From Chloroflexota bacterium (GTDB lineage Bacteria; Chloroflexota; Anaerolineae; Aggregatilineales; Phototrophicaceae), in assembly GCA_013388745.1 (NCBI GenBank), contig JACAER010000056.1:1-64000 (forward strand): DNA of 64,000 nt, written 5' to 3'. Position 1 is the stretch's first letter. The number at the start of each line of letters is the position of its first letter. Below are positions 7,319-17,499 of the stretch, piece after piece. The notes below the pieces were generated by a model. The model was not told the origin of the DNA. It searched no databases and saw only the letters and a list, made by a program, of their open reading frames with translations. Both the position numbers and the translations under genes were made by a program.

Positions 7319-8439
7319 AGCGCCTGTGCGCAGTGCTGACACTCTGTTTACTGTGCGCCGCGCCCGTGACGGCCCAGACCGGCGCGCCAACGCTGGAGGA
7401 TTTCTGGGAGGGGCGCGCCGAATGGGTGCTGGAAAGCGCCGATGTTGGGCTGCCGGTAGGCGAAAGCGATACGCTGTACATGGACGATGGTGTGTACTGG
7501 TCATATCTGCACGCCAGCGATCGTTCCGCCGCTGTGGTCGATCAGTGCGGCGAGCCGGTGGCCTTTCCGGGCTGCCTGACACGCTGGGAAAGCGGCGATG
7601 GCGGGCAGACTTTTACGCTGCCGGCGGCGGTGTGCGCCATGCCCTGCGCCGCCTGCCCCTGCGACGACACGCGCGACCATATCACCGCGCAGCAGTATCC
7701 CAGAGTGGCGCGCGCGGCGGACGGCACATTTTACATGGCCTATGAATGGCACGCGCAAGTGATTCTGCGCACCTCGCCCGATGGCCTCAACTGGTCGGAT
7801 TGGTCGTATCTGCGCACGCCCGGCGGCACCTGGCCCAGCAGTTTCGAGCCGTGCAGCGCGGTGGAGCGCATCGGCCCGCACCCCCATATTCGCGGCGAAG
7901 TCTTCGACTGTCTGGTGGGCGGCCCGCCGGGCATTTTTGTCGAAGGCGACACGCTCTATGTGTTCGTGGCGGCGGGGTCGGCGCCGGGACACATGCGCTG
8001 CTATCGCGGCGATCGGCGCGGCGGCGCGCTGCAAGTCTGCGCCCACGATCCGCTGTTTGGCGGCGCGCGCGAATACGGGCCGCTGGACATCAGCAGCGGC
8101 GCGGCGATCAACCCTTACTTCGATTTCCGCTACGTCAGTTCGGCGGATGTGCTGCGCGTGGGCGAGCGCTACTATATGAGCTACGAGGGCATACGCGGGC
8201 CAGATATGTTGGAACGCGGCATGGACACGCAGTACGGCCTGGGTTTCGCGCGCTCTGTGGGGTCAGAGATCGACGGCGTGTGGGAAAAGTATCCCGGCAA
8301 TCCGCTTCTGATGGATGTCGGCTTCAATTTTGGCATCGGGCACGCCGATCTGCTGGTGGTAGACGGCGTGACCTACATGTACACGCAGACGGGGCCAGAC
8401 CAGCGCGGGCGCTATAGGCTGCGCTGGTCGGGGCAATAA
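7315..8439 (+). CDS. secreted beta-propeller-like protein, glycosidase/sialidase-like fold
   Basis: A 374-residue protein with a Sec signal peptide (MKRLCAVLTLCLLCAAPVTAQ) predicted to be cleaved after TAQ. The mature part has repeated blade-like motifs: YSYLHASDRS, YPRVARAADGTFYMAYEWHA, PPGIFVEGDTLYVFVAAG, GERYYMSYEGIRG and IGHADLLVVDGVTYMY. This pattern is typical of five-bladed GH43/GH32-type propellers or sialidase-like proteins. Eight or more cysteines suggest disulfides. Catalytic carboxylates cannot be assigned with confidence. Its ATG overlaps the stop of the J-domain gene. Confidence 0.65.
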   Translation: MKRLCAVLTLCLLCAAPVTAQTGAPTLEDFWEGRAEWVLESADVGLPVGESDTLYMDDGVYWSYLHASDRSAAVVDQCGEPVAFPGCLTRWESGDGGQTFTLPAAVCAMPCAACPCDDTRDHITAQQYPRVARAADGTFYMAYEWHAQVILRTSPDGLNWSDWSYLRTPGGTWPSSFEPCSAVERIGPHPHIRGEVFDCLVGGPPGIFVEGDTLYVFVAAGSAPGHMRCYRGDRRGGALQVCAHDPLFGGAREYGPLDISSGAAINPYFDFRYVSSADVLRVGERYYMSYEGIRGPDMLERGMDTQYGLGFARSVGSEIDGVWEKYPGNPLLMDVGFNFGIGHADLLVVDGVTYMYTQTGPDQRGRYRLRWSGQ

Positions 8440-8510
8440 ACCACAGGGCATCTGCCCATCGAGAGGGCGCCTGGCCGCGCAGTCCAAACATATCCGCTTG
8501 CCCACATTTG

Positions 8511-8520
8511 TGTTTATAAT
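8511..8520 (+). promoter_or_regulatory. -10 element candidate upstream of asnS
   Basis: A perfect TATAAT at 8515-8520 lies 38 bases before the asnS ATG and is preceded by a TG dinucleotide at 8511-8512, one base off extended -10 spacing. No good -35 is seen. Confidence 0.4.
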
Positions 8521-8558
8521 AGCCTCTGTTTTGTTCACAACTGTTAAAGGGCTATCGC

Positions 8559-9899
8559 ATGGCGCAGATCATTTCTCTGGGCGACATCGCCAAGTATGTC
8601 GGGCAGGAGGTCACGGTGCGCGGCTGGGTCTATGACCGCACCGACAAAGGCAAGCTGCAATTTATCATGGTGCGCGATGGCAGCGGTCTCACGCAGGCCG
8701 TGGCCTTCAAGGGCAACCTGAGCGCAAGCGACTTTGAAACTGCCAGCAGGGTAACGCAGGAATCGTCCGTTGTTATCAGCGGCACGGTCAAAGCCAACGA
8801 GCGCGTCAAAAAGGGCTTTCCCGGCGGCTACGAAATCGACCTCAAGACCTTTCATCTGCTGCAACAGGCCGAAGATTACCCCATCACGCCCAAAGAACAC
8901 GGCGTCGAATTCCTGATGGACAACCGCCACCTGTGGCTGCGCTCCATGCGCCAGTGGGCGCTGCTGCGTATCCGCGCCACCATCGTGCGCGAAATGCGCA
9001 ACTGGCTGGACGACCACGATTACCTGCTGGTCGATACGCCCATCATCACGCCCTCGGCGGGCGAAGATACCACCTCGTTATTTGAGATCGATTATTTTGG
9101 CGAACCGGCCTTTCTGGCGCAGACCGGCCAGCTTTACAACGAAGCCAATATGATGGCTTTCGGCAAGGTCTACTGCTTCGGCCCCACCTTCCGCGCCGAA
9201 AAATCCAAAACGCGCCGCCATCTGATGGAATTCTGGATGCTGGAGCCGGAAATGGCCTTCACGTCGCTGGAAGAAATGATGGACATGGAGGAACAGTTCG
9301 TCAGCCATGTCGTGCAGCGCGCGCTGGAAAAACATCGCAAGGAATTCGAGATTCTGGAGCGCGACACCGCCAAGCTGGAAAAAGTGCTGCCGCCCTTCCC
9401 GCGCATCAGCTACGACGAAGCCGTCGAGCGCCTGCACAAGCTGGCGGCAGAAACCAGCGACCCCGAACAAAAAGAACTGCTCAAAATCGAATGGGGATCG
9501 GATTTCGGCAGCCCGCACGAAACCGCGCTCACGCAGATGTTTGACAAGCCGATTTTTGTCTACCACTATCCCACCGCCGTCAAAGCCTTTTACATGCAGC
9601 CGGTCGAAGGCCGCCCGGAAGTCTGCCGCAGCGTTGATCTGCTGGCGCCGGAAGGCTACGGCGAAATTATCGGCGGCAGCGAACGCATTTACGACGCCGC
9701 GCTGATCGAACAGCGCGTCAGTCAGCTTGGCATCCAGCGCCAGGCTTACGAATGGTATTTGCAACTGCGCAAATTCGGCAGCGTGCCCCACGCCGGTTTC
9801 GGCATCGGCCTGGAACGCACGGTGGCGTGGGTCTGCGGCCTCGATCACATCCGCGAGGCGATTCCCTACGCGCGCATGTTGAACCGCAAATATCCGTAG
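8559..9899 (+). CDS. asnS: asparaginyl-tRNA synthetase
   Basis: A 446-residue class IIb aminoacyl-tRNA synthetase. The N-terminal OB fold (VTVRGWVYDRTDKGKLQF) binds the anticodon. LVDTPIITPSAGEDTTSLFE and the FLAQTGQLYNEA segment are characteristic of AsnRS. Motif 2 is PTFRAEKSKTRRHLMEFWMLEPEM and motif 3 is AGFGIGLERTVAWVCGLDHI with the ATP-binding Arg. The length is usual for bacterial AsnRS. Together with aspS in this window it indicates direct Asn-tRNA charging, although an amidotransferase route elsewhere is not excluded. Confidence 0.95.
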   Translation: MAQIISLGDIAKYVGQEVTVRGWVYDRTDKGKLQFIMVRDGSGLTQAVAFKGNLSASDFETASRVTQESSVVISGTVKANERVKKGFPGGYEIDLKTFHLLQQAEDYPITPKEHGVEFLMDNRHLWLRSMRQWALLRIRATIVREMRNWLDDHDYLLVDTPIITPSAGEDTTSLFEIDYFGEPAFLAQTGQLYNEANMMAFGKVYCFGPTFRAEKSKTRRHLMEFWMLEPEMAFTSLEEMMDMEEQFVSHVVQRALEKHRKEFEILERDTAKLEKVLPPFPRISYDEAVERLHKLAAETSDPEQKELLKIEWGSDFGSPHETALTQMFDKPIFVYHYPTAVKAFYMQPVEGRPEVCRSVDLLAPEGYGEIIGGSERIYDAALIEQRVSQLGIQRQAYEWYLQLRKFGSVPHAGFGIGLERTVAWVCGLDHIREAIPYARMLNRKYP

Positions 9900-9956
9900 G
9901 GGCGAAAAATCGTCTGCTGACAGACGGCGCGAGAGCAATGATTCCCGCGTCGTCGT

Positions 9957-12533
9957 TCATTCGCTGCGCACCGCCCGGCTGATGAGCAGCCGTCCCAGCC
10001 GCCACGCCGGGTATAAGCCCGCCGCCAGCGCCGCCACTACCGCCACCATAAAGGCCTGCGCGAACTCATCGGGCACGGTTTGCAACTGCATCGTCCAGCC
10101 GAACGAGCGCACATTAATCACATAAATCAGCACCAGCGCCAGCCCAAAGCCAATCGGCAGCGCCATCAGCCCCGCCGCCGTGCCCATCAACCCGGTCTGA
10201 ATCAGCGTAAAGTTCCACAATTGGCGCGGCGTCATGCCCACCGCGCGCATCACGCCGTACTGGCGCGTGTTTTCCAGTTGCAGCGCCAGCAGCGCGCTCA
10301 AAATGCCGATAAACGCCACCACCGTCGCCAGCAGCCGCAGCGCGATCGTGATCGAAAAGGCGCGGTCAAACACATCGAAAACGCCGGCGCGCAGCACACG
10401 GTTGCTCTGCGCCTGCAAATCCGTGCCCACTAGCGTTTGCGTGCGCAAAATCTCCAGCACTGCCTCGGTCGTCGCTTCTGGCGCCACAAAGGCCGCGATC
10501 GACGTGATGAACGGATCGTTCCAGTAGCGCCTGTAGGTCGCCAGCGCCATGTACACCGTGCCCTGATCGGTGCTGTAATCATAAAACACGCCGAACACCG
10601 TGAACGTCTGCGCGCCGCCATCTGTTAGCAGCCGCAGTTGATTGTTTTGCGGCGTGATGCCGCGCCGGAAGGCAAACGGCTCGCTGACTATGACGCCGCC
10701 GTTGGCCAGCGCCGCGCGGTAATCGCCATCGGGGGCATTATTCCAGGCGAACTGGCGCGGCCTGCCCGCGATATCAAATTCCACCGCCGTCAAATTGGCC
10801 GGCGGCAGATCGGGATAATCGGGCGCGGCCACGTTCACTGTGCGCGCCGCCGACACGCGCGCCACACCCGGCACTGCCGCGATCTGCTCGCGAATCGCCG
10901 CATCCACATCGACTGTTGCGCGGTTGGCGGTGATCAGCGGCGGCGCGATATAAATGTCGGCTCCCAGCGTCGTATCCAGCCAATCGGCCACTGTGCCGCG
11001 AAAGCTCTCGATCATGACGCTCACGCCGACAATCACGCTCACGGCAATCGTCAGCGCGGCGACGGCCACCGCCGTGCGGCTGAGCGAGCGCACCACCGCG
11101 CGCGGCGCCATGCGCCCCAAAAGCCCGAAAACACGCTCCGTGAGCGGGCTGGCCGCCCACATCAGCAGCACCAGCGCCAGGGGCGTCAGCAGCGCGCCGC
11201 CCACCACGATGCAGAACAGCGCCACGAACGCCACGACAATATCCTGCGTCGGGATTTGCAGCAGCAGCAGCCCCGTCGCGTTCAGCGCCAGCGCCAGCAG
11301 GCTGATGAGCGGCAGCAGCCGGCGCGTGCCCTGTTCGACATCCGAACGCCGCAGCGTCCCGGCGGGCGGCGTGCGTGTGGCGTCAATGCTCGGCACCAAC
11401 GCCGCGATCACCGCCGCCAGCAGGCCGATTCCCGCGCCTTTCAGCAGCGTGAACGGCTCGACCGCCACGCGCTGCACGTTTACCGTAAAATACAGGTCGC
11501 TGATGGTCTGCGCCACCAGCCCCACCGCCGCCCGCCCGAAGATAATGCCCACGCCCATGCCCAGCACGATGCCGATGAAGCCCAAAAGCAGCGCTTCGGC
11601 CAGAATCAGCAGAAAAATCTGCTCTTTGGTCGCCCCCAGCGCCCGCAGCACGCCGATCACCGCGCGGCGCTGCACCACGCTAAACGTCACCGTGTTGTAG
11701 ATCAAAAACAGCCCCACGACCAGCGCCAGCAGACTCAGCGCTTGCAAGTTCAGTTCAAAGGCCGCCGTCATCTGCCGCAGTGTGCTGCTGCTGGCGTTCA
11801 CGGTCAACACCTGCGCGCCCGCCGGCAGCAGCGCCGTGATCTGCGCCACATCATAATTTTCCGGCAGAATCAGGTCGATGCGTGTGATGCTGCCCGGCGT
11901 GCCCAATATTTCCTGCGCGCTGGCGATGTCCATCAGCAGCAGATCATCAATCGCCGCCGCGCTGACCTCATCGTCCGGTTGCAGCAGCCCGACCACGCGC
12001 ACCGCCACCACCCGCCCGCCCGCGCGCAGTTGAATGCGCTCGCCCGGCGCCACGCCGAAGCGTTCGGCCAGCGCCCGGCTGATCAGCGCCGTATTCGGTT
12101 CAGCGATAAAGGCGTTCAGCGCGTCAAAACTGCTGCCCTGCGCCGCTTCGACTTCCACTGCCGAAAGATAGGCGCGGAACGGCGGCTCAGCGAAGGGGTC
12201 TACCCCCAGCAGCCGCAGCGGTTGGTCGCCCAATTCCAGCGCGCGCACATATTCCGTCACCACCGGCGCGCTGTCGCGGATGCCCAGTTCGACCCGCACC
12301 TGCTGGTACAGGCTGCTCGGCAGCCCGCCCGGCCCGCCGATAATCTGGTGCGTGGCGCGCCCGGTCACGCTTTCGCTGCTCAGATCAAAGGCGCGGCTGG
12401 CCGAACTGTTGGCGATGTCGATGGCGATCACCACCGCCACCCCCAACGCTACGCCGATCACAAACAACACACTTTGCAGCAGCCGTCGGCTGATATAACG
12501 CGCCGCCAGGCGCACAATCACCATCGAAAACAT
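9957..12533 (-). CDS. FtsX/MacB-family ABC transporter permease
   Basis: An 858-residue membrane protein with the two-FtsX-domain layout of bacterial 'macrolide/lipoprotein exporter' permeases. It has an N-terminal membrane segment (YISRRLLQSVLFVIGVALGV), a periplasmic MacB core domain (about 50-270), and a three-segment FtsX domain (about 275-400) with VVQRRAVIGVLRALGATKEQ. A fourth segment precedes a second periplasmic domain (about 500-720), and a final FtsX domain ends with QYGVMRAVGMTPRQLWN and PAWRLGRLL. A partner ATPase of the same family lies upstream on the same strand, separated by a HEAT-repeat gene and a terminator. Export of lipids, lipoproteins or peptides is inferred from the family. 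Confidence 0.88.
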   Translation of the reverse strand: MFSMVIVRLAARYISRRLLQSVLFVIGVALGVAVVIAIDIANSSASRAFDLSSESVTGRATHQIIGGPGGLPSSLYQQVRVELGIRDSAPVVTEYVRALELGDQPLRLLGVDPFAEPPFRAYLSAVEVEAAQGSSFDALNAFIAEPNTALISRALAERFGVAPGERIQLRAGGRVVAVRVVGLLQPDDEVSAAAIDDLLLMDIASAQEILGTPGSITRIDLILPENYDVAQITALLPAGAQVLTVNASSSTLRQMTAAFELNLQALSLLALVVGLFLIYNTVTFSVVQRRAVIGVLRALGATKEQIFLLILAEALLLGFIGIVLGMGVGIIFGRAAVGLVAQTISDLYFTVNVQRVAVEPFTLLKGAGIGLLAAVIAALVPSIDATRTPPAGTLRRSDVEQGTRRLLPLISLLALALNATGLLLLQIPTQDIVVAFVALFCIVVGGALLTPLALVLLMWAASPLTERVFGLLGRMAPRAVVRSLSRTAVAVAALTIAVSVIVGVSVMIESFRGTVADWLDTTLGADIYIAPPLITANRATVDVDAAIREQIAAVPGVARVSAARTVNVAAPDYPDLPPANLTAVEFDIAGRPRQFAWNNAPDGDYRAALANGGVIVSEPFAFRRGITPQNNQLRLLTDGGAQTFTVFGVFYDYSTDQGTVYMALATYRRYWNDPFITSIAAFVAPEATTEAVLEILRTQTLVGTDLQAQSNRVLRAGVFDVFDRAFSITIALRLLATVVAFIGILSALLALQLENTRQYGVMRAVGMTPRQLWNFTLIQTGLMGTAAGLMALPIGFGLALVLIYVINVRSFGWTMQLQTVPDEFAQAFMVAVVAALAAGLYPAWRLGRLLISRAVRSE

Positions 12534-12607
12534 ACACAGCCCATCACATTGTTCGCTTTATCACGAATCTAGCAGGCATAGATTAATGCTGGCTGTGCGT
12601 CGGGCGT

Positions 12608-12645
12608 GAAAAAACAAAAAAGGACACAGCGCGCGGCGCGTGTCC
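12608..12645 (-). terminator. Rho-independent terminator downstream of the HEAT-repeat gene
   Basis: On the minus strand GGACACGCGC pairs with GCGCTGTGTCC (one bulged base) across a CGC loop at 12622-12645 and is followed by TTTTTTGTTTTTT (12608-12621). It separates the HEAT-repeat gene from the permease gene, so the permease probably has its own promoter or relies on readthrough. Confidence 0.8.
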
Positions 12646-12678
12646 CCCCCAACCTCGTCATTCTGTGGCCAATGTTGT

Positions 12679-13122
12679 TCAGACTTCCGGCTGCGGCTCC
12701 GGCAGAGACGTTTGGCTTTCCTCTTCGCAGGGGTTGTACCCCAGCCGGATCAGCGCTTCGGTGGCGGCGTCGCGCACTTTGCCGCGCCCTTCGTGATACA
12801 GGGTCAGCAGCGGCGCCAGCGCGCGTTTGTCCCCGATTTCGCCCAGCGCCTGCGCTGCATACACCGGCGTTTGAAAGCCCGGCGCGTCCAGCGCATCGAT
12901 CAGCGGATCCACCGCCCGCGTATCGCGCAGTTTCCCCAACATCAGCGCCGCACGCCCCCGGACAATCAGGTCTTCATGCTCGTTGGTCAACGCGCGGATC
13001 AACGCCCGCACCGCCTGATCGCCGCCCAACATACCGAGTTTCATCACGGCAGTGCGCCGTTTTTCTTTGTTGACATCACGCAGTTCGGCCAATATGTGCT
13101 TGATCGTGTTGGGGTCAGACAT
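12679..13122 (-). CDS. HEAT-repeat protein
   Basis: A 147-residue all-helical protein of tandem HEAT/PBS-lyase repeats, about 30 residues each: NKEKRRTAVMKLGMLGGDQA, HEDLIVRGRAALMLGKLRDT, FQTPVYAAQALGEIGDKRA and GKVRDAATEALIRLGYNP. These repeats are protein-interaction scaffolds. The gene lies between the ATPase and permease genes of an ABC exporter, all on the minus strand, so it may be an accessory to that complex. This is inference from position only. Confidence 0.8.
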   Translation of the reverse strand: MSDPNTIKHILAELRDVNKEKRRTAVMKLGMLGGDQAVRALIRALTNEHEDLIVRGRAALMLGKLRDTRAVDPLIDALDAPGFQTPVYAAQALGEIGDKRALAPLLTLYHEGRGKVRDAATEALIRLGYNPCEEESQTSLPEPQPEV

Positions 13123-13300
13123 TGGGAATAACTCCCTTCAGCTAAATAATTCCGGCCATCGTATCCATGAAGAATAATATGCCTTACAGATCATTATCGC
13201 AGAAGCGTATAAAAATGTAAGAAAAATGAAGTCAATTTTTCATTAAATCTTGCAAATTACGCGCATCGTACCAACCCTTACACAGCATAACGCATTTTGG

Positions 13301-14014
<714 letters not shown>

Positions 14015-14193
14015 ACTTTGTTCCTTTTTTCACGGATTTCTCGGCATTCTACTATATCAATATGAATGCCGGATGAACACTCGCTGACCATACACGAAGG
14101 CGCTTCTTGCGTTCTGAATCCTCTATACGCACGCACTCGAAAAATGATACGCTGCATTTGGCAACAAACATACAGTTCGGCGTCTTTTGTGGC

Positions 14194-14222
14194 TTGGGAG
14201 TGGGTTATACTTCAACTATAAT
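14194..14222 (+). promoter_or_regulatory. sigma70-type promoter of the DUF6391-like gene cluster
   Basis: TTGGGA (14194-14199), 17 bases, then TATAAT (14217-14222). Transcription would begin near 14229, which rules out the in-frame GTG at 14225 and supports the ATG at 14258 as the first start. Confidence 0.6.
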
Positions 14223-14257
14223 CGGTGAAAATGCGGTTGCAGAGGCGACAAACGAAT

Positions 14258-14806
14258 ATGATCGAACAACTGGCGGCGGCGCTGCGCCCCTTTCTCGAAC
14301 TGCCGATGGTGCGGCGCACCCGGCGTAATCATGGTCTGGAGCACGCTACGATTCATGTGCTGTCCGGGCGTGTCAAAAATCTGCGCATGTCTGGGCGCAG
14401 CACCGACGCCGGCTTTTTCCTGTTCGGCGACGTGCCTACCGAGATGATCGAAAACGCGGCGCGCGATGCCCTGCGGCGGATGCGCGGCGGCGAACACGGC
14501 CTGGCGCTACACCCCAACTGCGGCACCAATTATGTCACGGCGGGCGCGCTGACGACTTTCGTGGCGCTGCTGACGATGGGCATCGGCCCGCGCCGCAGCG
14601 TGCTGGAACGTGTGCCGCTGGTGATGCTGCTGATGATTCTGGCGGTGCTGTTCGCGCAGCCGTTGGGCATGTCGCTGCAAAAGCACATTACGACAGAGGG
14701 CGATCCCGGCGATCTGGAAATTGTGGAGATCACGCGGCGCGAAACACGGCTGCCGCTGGGCGATCAGACGATGATCGTGCATACCGTGCGCACGCAGTCG
14801 AGTTAG
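14258..14806 (+). CDS. DUF6391-like membrane protein
   Basis: A 182-residue protein that matches my memory of the DUF6391 family: RRTRRNHGLEHATIHVLSGR near the N-terminus, then DAGFFLFGDVPTE, ALHPNCGTNYVTAG, two hydrophobic segments (about 95-112 and 119-140) and a short C-terminal soluble tail. The HGLEHATIH and HPNCGTN motifs could coordinate metal. The start at 14258 was chosen from the promoter position and an AGAGG upstream. It heads a tight cluster with a small membrane protein and holA. Function unknown. Confidence 0.7.
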   Translation: MIEQLAAALRPFLELPMVRRTRRNHGLEHATIHVLSGRVKNLRMSGRSTDAGFFLFGDVPTEMIENAARDALRRMRGGEHGLALHPNCGTNYVTAGALTTFVALLTMGIGPRRSVLERVPLVMLLMILAVLFAQPLGMSLQKHITTEGDPGDLEIVEITRRETRLPLGDQTMIVHTVRTQSS

Positions 14807-14816
14807 GACAGAACGG

Positions 14817-15020
14817 ATGACAAATCGAGCGCCGGCGCGGGCAGTCGCGCAGTTGATGATGTTCGCGATGCTGGCCGCCAGCGGCGCGGCCTTTTGCACC
14901 GCCAGTTCCGGCAACACCCAGGGCGCTATGGCCATCTGCGGCGCGGGGATCGGCGCAGCGCTGCTCATTTTGCTGCTGGGGGCGGTCTTCGTGGCAGTTG
15001 CTAAACGAGGCCAGCCGTGA
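14817..15020 (+). CDS. small membrane protein, two helices
   Basis: A 67-residue protein with two hydrophobic segments (about residues 9-28 and 41-62). It follows the preceding gene by 10 bases and its stop overlaps the GTG start of holA (GTGA), which suggests translational coupling. No family recognised. The close spacing on both sides supports a real gene. Confidence 0.55.
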   Translation: MTNRAPARAVAQLMMFAMLAASGAAFCTASSGNTQGAMAICGAGIGAALLILLLGAVFVAVAKRGQP

Positions 15021-16003
15021 GCAAAAACGCGCCCAGCTTCTATATCTTTCATGGCGACGACGATATGGCGATCGAGGACGAACTCCATAAGCTGCGCAGC
15101 GCCATGCGCCAGACCCCCAACGGCGACCTGAACACAGTGGAATTTGATGGTGAACAGATCACGGCGGGCGAAGTGATCGCCGCAGCCAGCGCTTATCCCT
15201 TTCTGGCCGATAAGCGGTTGGTGATTGTCAAAGGGATGCTGACGTATTTGACGCGCAAAGGCGCGGGCGAAAGCGCCAAAAAAGCGCTCGATTTTTTGCA
15301 AAGCGAACTGCCCAATCTGCCGCCTTATGCCCGGCTGGTCTTCGGCGAGCGCGTGCCGCTGTCGGAAAATCATAAGCTGCTGAAGTTAGCAGCGAAACAC
15401 GGGCTGGCGAAACAGTTCAGCGCGCCCAAAGACAGCACCGGCTGGATTCTCAAACGCGCCAAAGAAGTCTATGGCGTGCCGATTTCCCCGCGCGCGGCGG
15501 CGGCGCTGGCTTCGGTCACGGCGGAAGATTTGCGGCGCGCCGACAACGAACTGCTCAAGCTGGTCAGCTACGTCAACGGCGAACGCGAAATCAGCGAGAC
15601 CGATGTGGCGCGGCTGACACCCTATGTGGCGGAGGCCAGCCTGTTCGATCTGGTGGACGCGCTGGCCGAAGGGCGCGCCGCGGACGCCGCCAAACTGCTG
15701 CGCCGCCTGCTGGATGACCGCGAAGACCCCTTCGCCGTCTACGGCATGATCGTGCGCCAGTTTCGGCTGCTGCTGCTGGCCAAAGAGCACCTGACAACCG
15801 GCAGCACGCCGAGCACGATTGCCGATGCTCTGCGTGTGCATCGCTATGTGGCCGAAAAATTGGCAAAACAAACGCGCGTGTTCAGCCTGGCGCAGTTGGA
15901 GAAAATCTACCGCCGCCTGCTGGATTATGATGTCAAAATGAAGACCGGGCGCATCGAGCCAGAATTGGCGCTCGATTTGCTGATCGCGAGTCTGGGGAAA
16001 TAA
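15017..16003 (+). CDS. holA: DNA polymerase III subunit delta
   Basis: A 328-residue clamp-loader delta subunit that would open the beta clamp in the replisome. The N-terminus FYIFHGDDDMAIEDELHKLR is the family signature. Further markers are YPFLADKRLVIVKG, the collar-domain region ISPRAAAALASVTAEDLRRADNEL, and VDALAEGRAADAAKLLRRLL. The length fits the family. The start is a GTG overlapping the upstream stop. Delta lacks an ATP-binding P-loop, as here. Confidence 0.9.
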   Translation: MSKNAPSFYIFHGDDDMAIEDELHKLRSAMRQTPNGDLNTVEFDGEQITAGEVIAAASAYPFLADKRLVIVKGMLTYLTRKGAGESAKKALDFLQSELPNLPPYARLVFGERVPLSENHKLLKLAAKHGLAKQFSAPKDSTGWILKRAKEVYGVPISPRAAAALASVTAEDLRRADNELLKLVSYVNGEREISETDVARLTPYVAEASLFDLVDALAEGRAADAAKLLRRLLDDREDPFAVYGMIVRQFRLLLLAKEHLTTGSTPSTIADALRVHRYVAEKLAKQTRVFSLAQLEKIYRRLLDYDVKMKTGRIEPELALDLLIASLGK

Positions 16004-16007
16004 GCCT

Positions 16008-16523
16008 GTGCGGGTGTTTTTTCGGATGCTGCTGCTGGAATTAATCATCGCGGGTGGGCTGGTGGTGGCGCTGCTGCTCACCAGCTCCTTCGATTTTCTG
16101 CTGGAACGGATGGTCTGCGCGGCCAGCGATAATCTGGTGCGCAACCGCCCGGCGGGCGCGGCGCTGACCGAAATCACCTTCTGGTGCGTCAACAGCGCAG
16201 GCCTGCGCCTCAGTGCGGGCGAAGCCATCAACCGCCTTATCGCGCTGGCGGCGGTGCTGCCCGTGATCGCTGCCCTGTGGACGATGTTCGATGACCGGCG
16301 CACACGCCGCCCGCAGCGCACACGCCAGCCGCAAGCCGACGTCACACCCGCCGCCGACTACCGCGCCAGGCCCCAAAAGCAGAAGGTGGAGGAAACCGAC
16401 AGGCTGCTCGCGTTGAGCGAGCGCCTGCAAGCGCTTCAGGACACGTATACGCAGGGGCGCATCACGCGCGAACAATACGAGACCACACGCAAGGCGATGC
16501 TCGATGAACATAGCAATGGATAA
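16008..16523 (+). CDS. membrane protein with SHOCT-like C-terminal helix
   Basis: A 171-residue protein. There are hydrophobic segments at about residues 3-27 and 71-88 and a charged linker. The C-terminal SHOCT-like segment [20 protein letters not shown] resembles the short oligomerisation motif of that family. Between the membrane segments lies a loop with two cysteines ([16 protein letters not shown]). It starts 5 bases after holA and overlaps hisI by 20 bases. Function unknown. Confidence 0.6.
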   Translation: MRVFFRMLLLELIIAGGLVVALLLTSSFDFLLERMVCAASDNLVRNRPAGAALTEITFWCVNSAGLRLSAGEAINRLIALAAVLPVIAALWTMFDDRRTRRPQRTRQPQADVTPAADYRARPQKQKVEETDRLLALSERLQALQDTYTQGRITREQYETTRKAMLDEHSNG

Positions 16524-16857
16524 GATCGACCAACTGAAGTGGGACGCGCAGGGCTTGCTGCCGGCCATCGTGCAGGACGCCGCCACGCAGCAGGTCTTGA
16601 TGCTGGCCTATATGAACGCCGAGTCGCTGCGGCAAACGCTGCAACGCGGCGAAACCGTGTTCTGGAGTCGCAGCCGCCAGGAGTTGTGGCACAAGGGCGC
16701 CACCAGCGGCAATACGCAAAAAGTGCGCGAGATCCGCGTGGACTGCGACGGCGACACGCTGCTGCTGCTGGTCGAACCCGCCGGGCCGGCCTGCCATACC
16801 GGGGCGGTGTCGTGCTTCTTCCGCGCCTGGGCAGATTTCGCCGGGCAAGAAGCCTAA
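16504..16857 (+). CDS. hisI: phosphoribosyl-AMP cyclohydrolase
   Basis: A 117-residue enzyme of histidine biosynthesis that hydrolyses PR-AMP to ProFAR. It shows [35 protein letters not shown] and the metal-binding [11 protein letters not shown] and [11 protein letters not shown] motifs, which supply the Zn/Mg cysteines and aspartates. It is a monofunctional HisI with no HisE domain attached. No other his gene is adjacent, so the pathway is dispersed. An internal ATG at 16516 is an alternative start. Confidence 0.93.
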   Translation: MNIAMDKIDQLKWDAQGLLPAIVQDAATQQVLMLAYMNAESLRQTLQRGETVFWSRSRQELWHKGATSGNTQKVREIRVDCDGDTLLLLVEPAGPACHTGAVSCFFRAWADFAGQEA

Positions 16858-17324
16858 ACCCCCACCTGCGCCAATTTGCGCACGGCGTGTTCCATACTTT
16901 CGCGCGCCCCCACGCCGATCTGCTGGTCGAGCAGCACGCCATTTTCGTCGATCACCCAGTAGGAACGTTTAATGGGCGGGAAACCGATCAACTGCTTAAC
17001 ATCAAAGCCGCCCCACGCGCCCCACGTTTCCAACATGCGCCGATCCGTGTCGCACAGCAGATCGTAGGGCAGATGATGGTTGCGCTTCCACTGGCGCAGC
17101 GCTTCCGGGTTGTCGGCGCCCACGCCCAGAATCACGGCGTTATGCGCGCTGATGTGCGGGAATTCGTCGCGGAAGGCGCAGGCCTGGCGCGTGCAGGTGA
17201 TCGAGCTGGCTTTGGGAAAGGCGAAGATCACCACTTTTTTGCCACGTAGGGCGCGCATGCGCACCGGCTGGCCGTCCTGGTTCACCAGTTCAAAATCGGG
17301 GACTTGTTTGCCGATTTGCAGCAT
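16854..17324 (-). CDS. bcp: thioredoxin-dependent peroxiredoxin, BCP/PrxQ type
   Basis: A 156-residue AhpC/TSA peroxiredoxin. [20 protein letters not shown] is the N-terminal strand region, and the peroxidatic Cys lies in [16 protein letters not shown] with the resolving Cys five residues later, as in the BCP group. The typical PGCT motif is SITCT here, a mild deviation. Downstream features are [15 protein letters not shown] and [17 protein letters not shown]. It reduces hydroperoxides with thioredoxin. It converges with hisI, overlapping by 4 bases. Confidence 0.88.
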   Translation of the reverse strand: MLQIGKQVPDFELVNQDGQPVRMRALRGKKVVIFAFPKASSITCTRQACAFRDEFPHISAHNAVILGVGADNPEALRQWKRNHHLPYDLLCDTDRRMLETWGAWGGFDVKQLIGFPPIKRSYWVIDENGVLLDQQIGVGARESMEHAVRKLAQVGV

Positions 17325-17499
17325 AATTTTATCCTCAAGCGCGGGCCGCGCCTGTGCTCACAGCGATTCGCTAGCTGCATATCTGAAGGGGGCGGCCACC
17401 TGTTTCTTACGAAAACGGCGGCTTGGCGCGAGCGCAATCTTCTCGCCTGTTGTATGATTGCCTTCAGCCGCATTGACTGGACATTCAACAGGAGCTGCT

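Noticed and set aside
10638-12572. 644-codon plus-strand frame antisense to the FtsX permease
   Set aside because: Low-complexity Arg/Gln/His composition typical of an antisense frame; the opposite strand encodes a convincing membrane protein.
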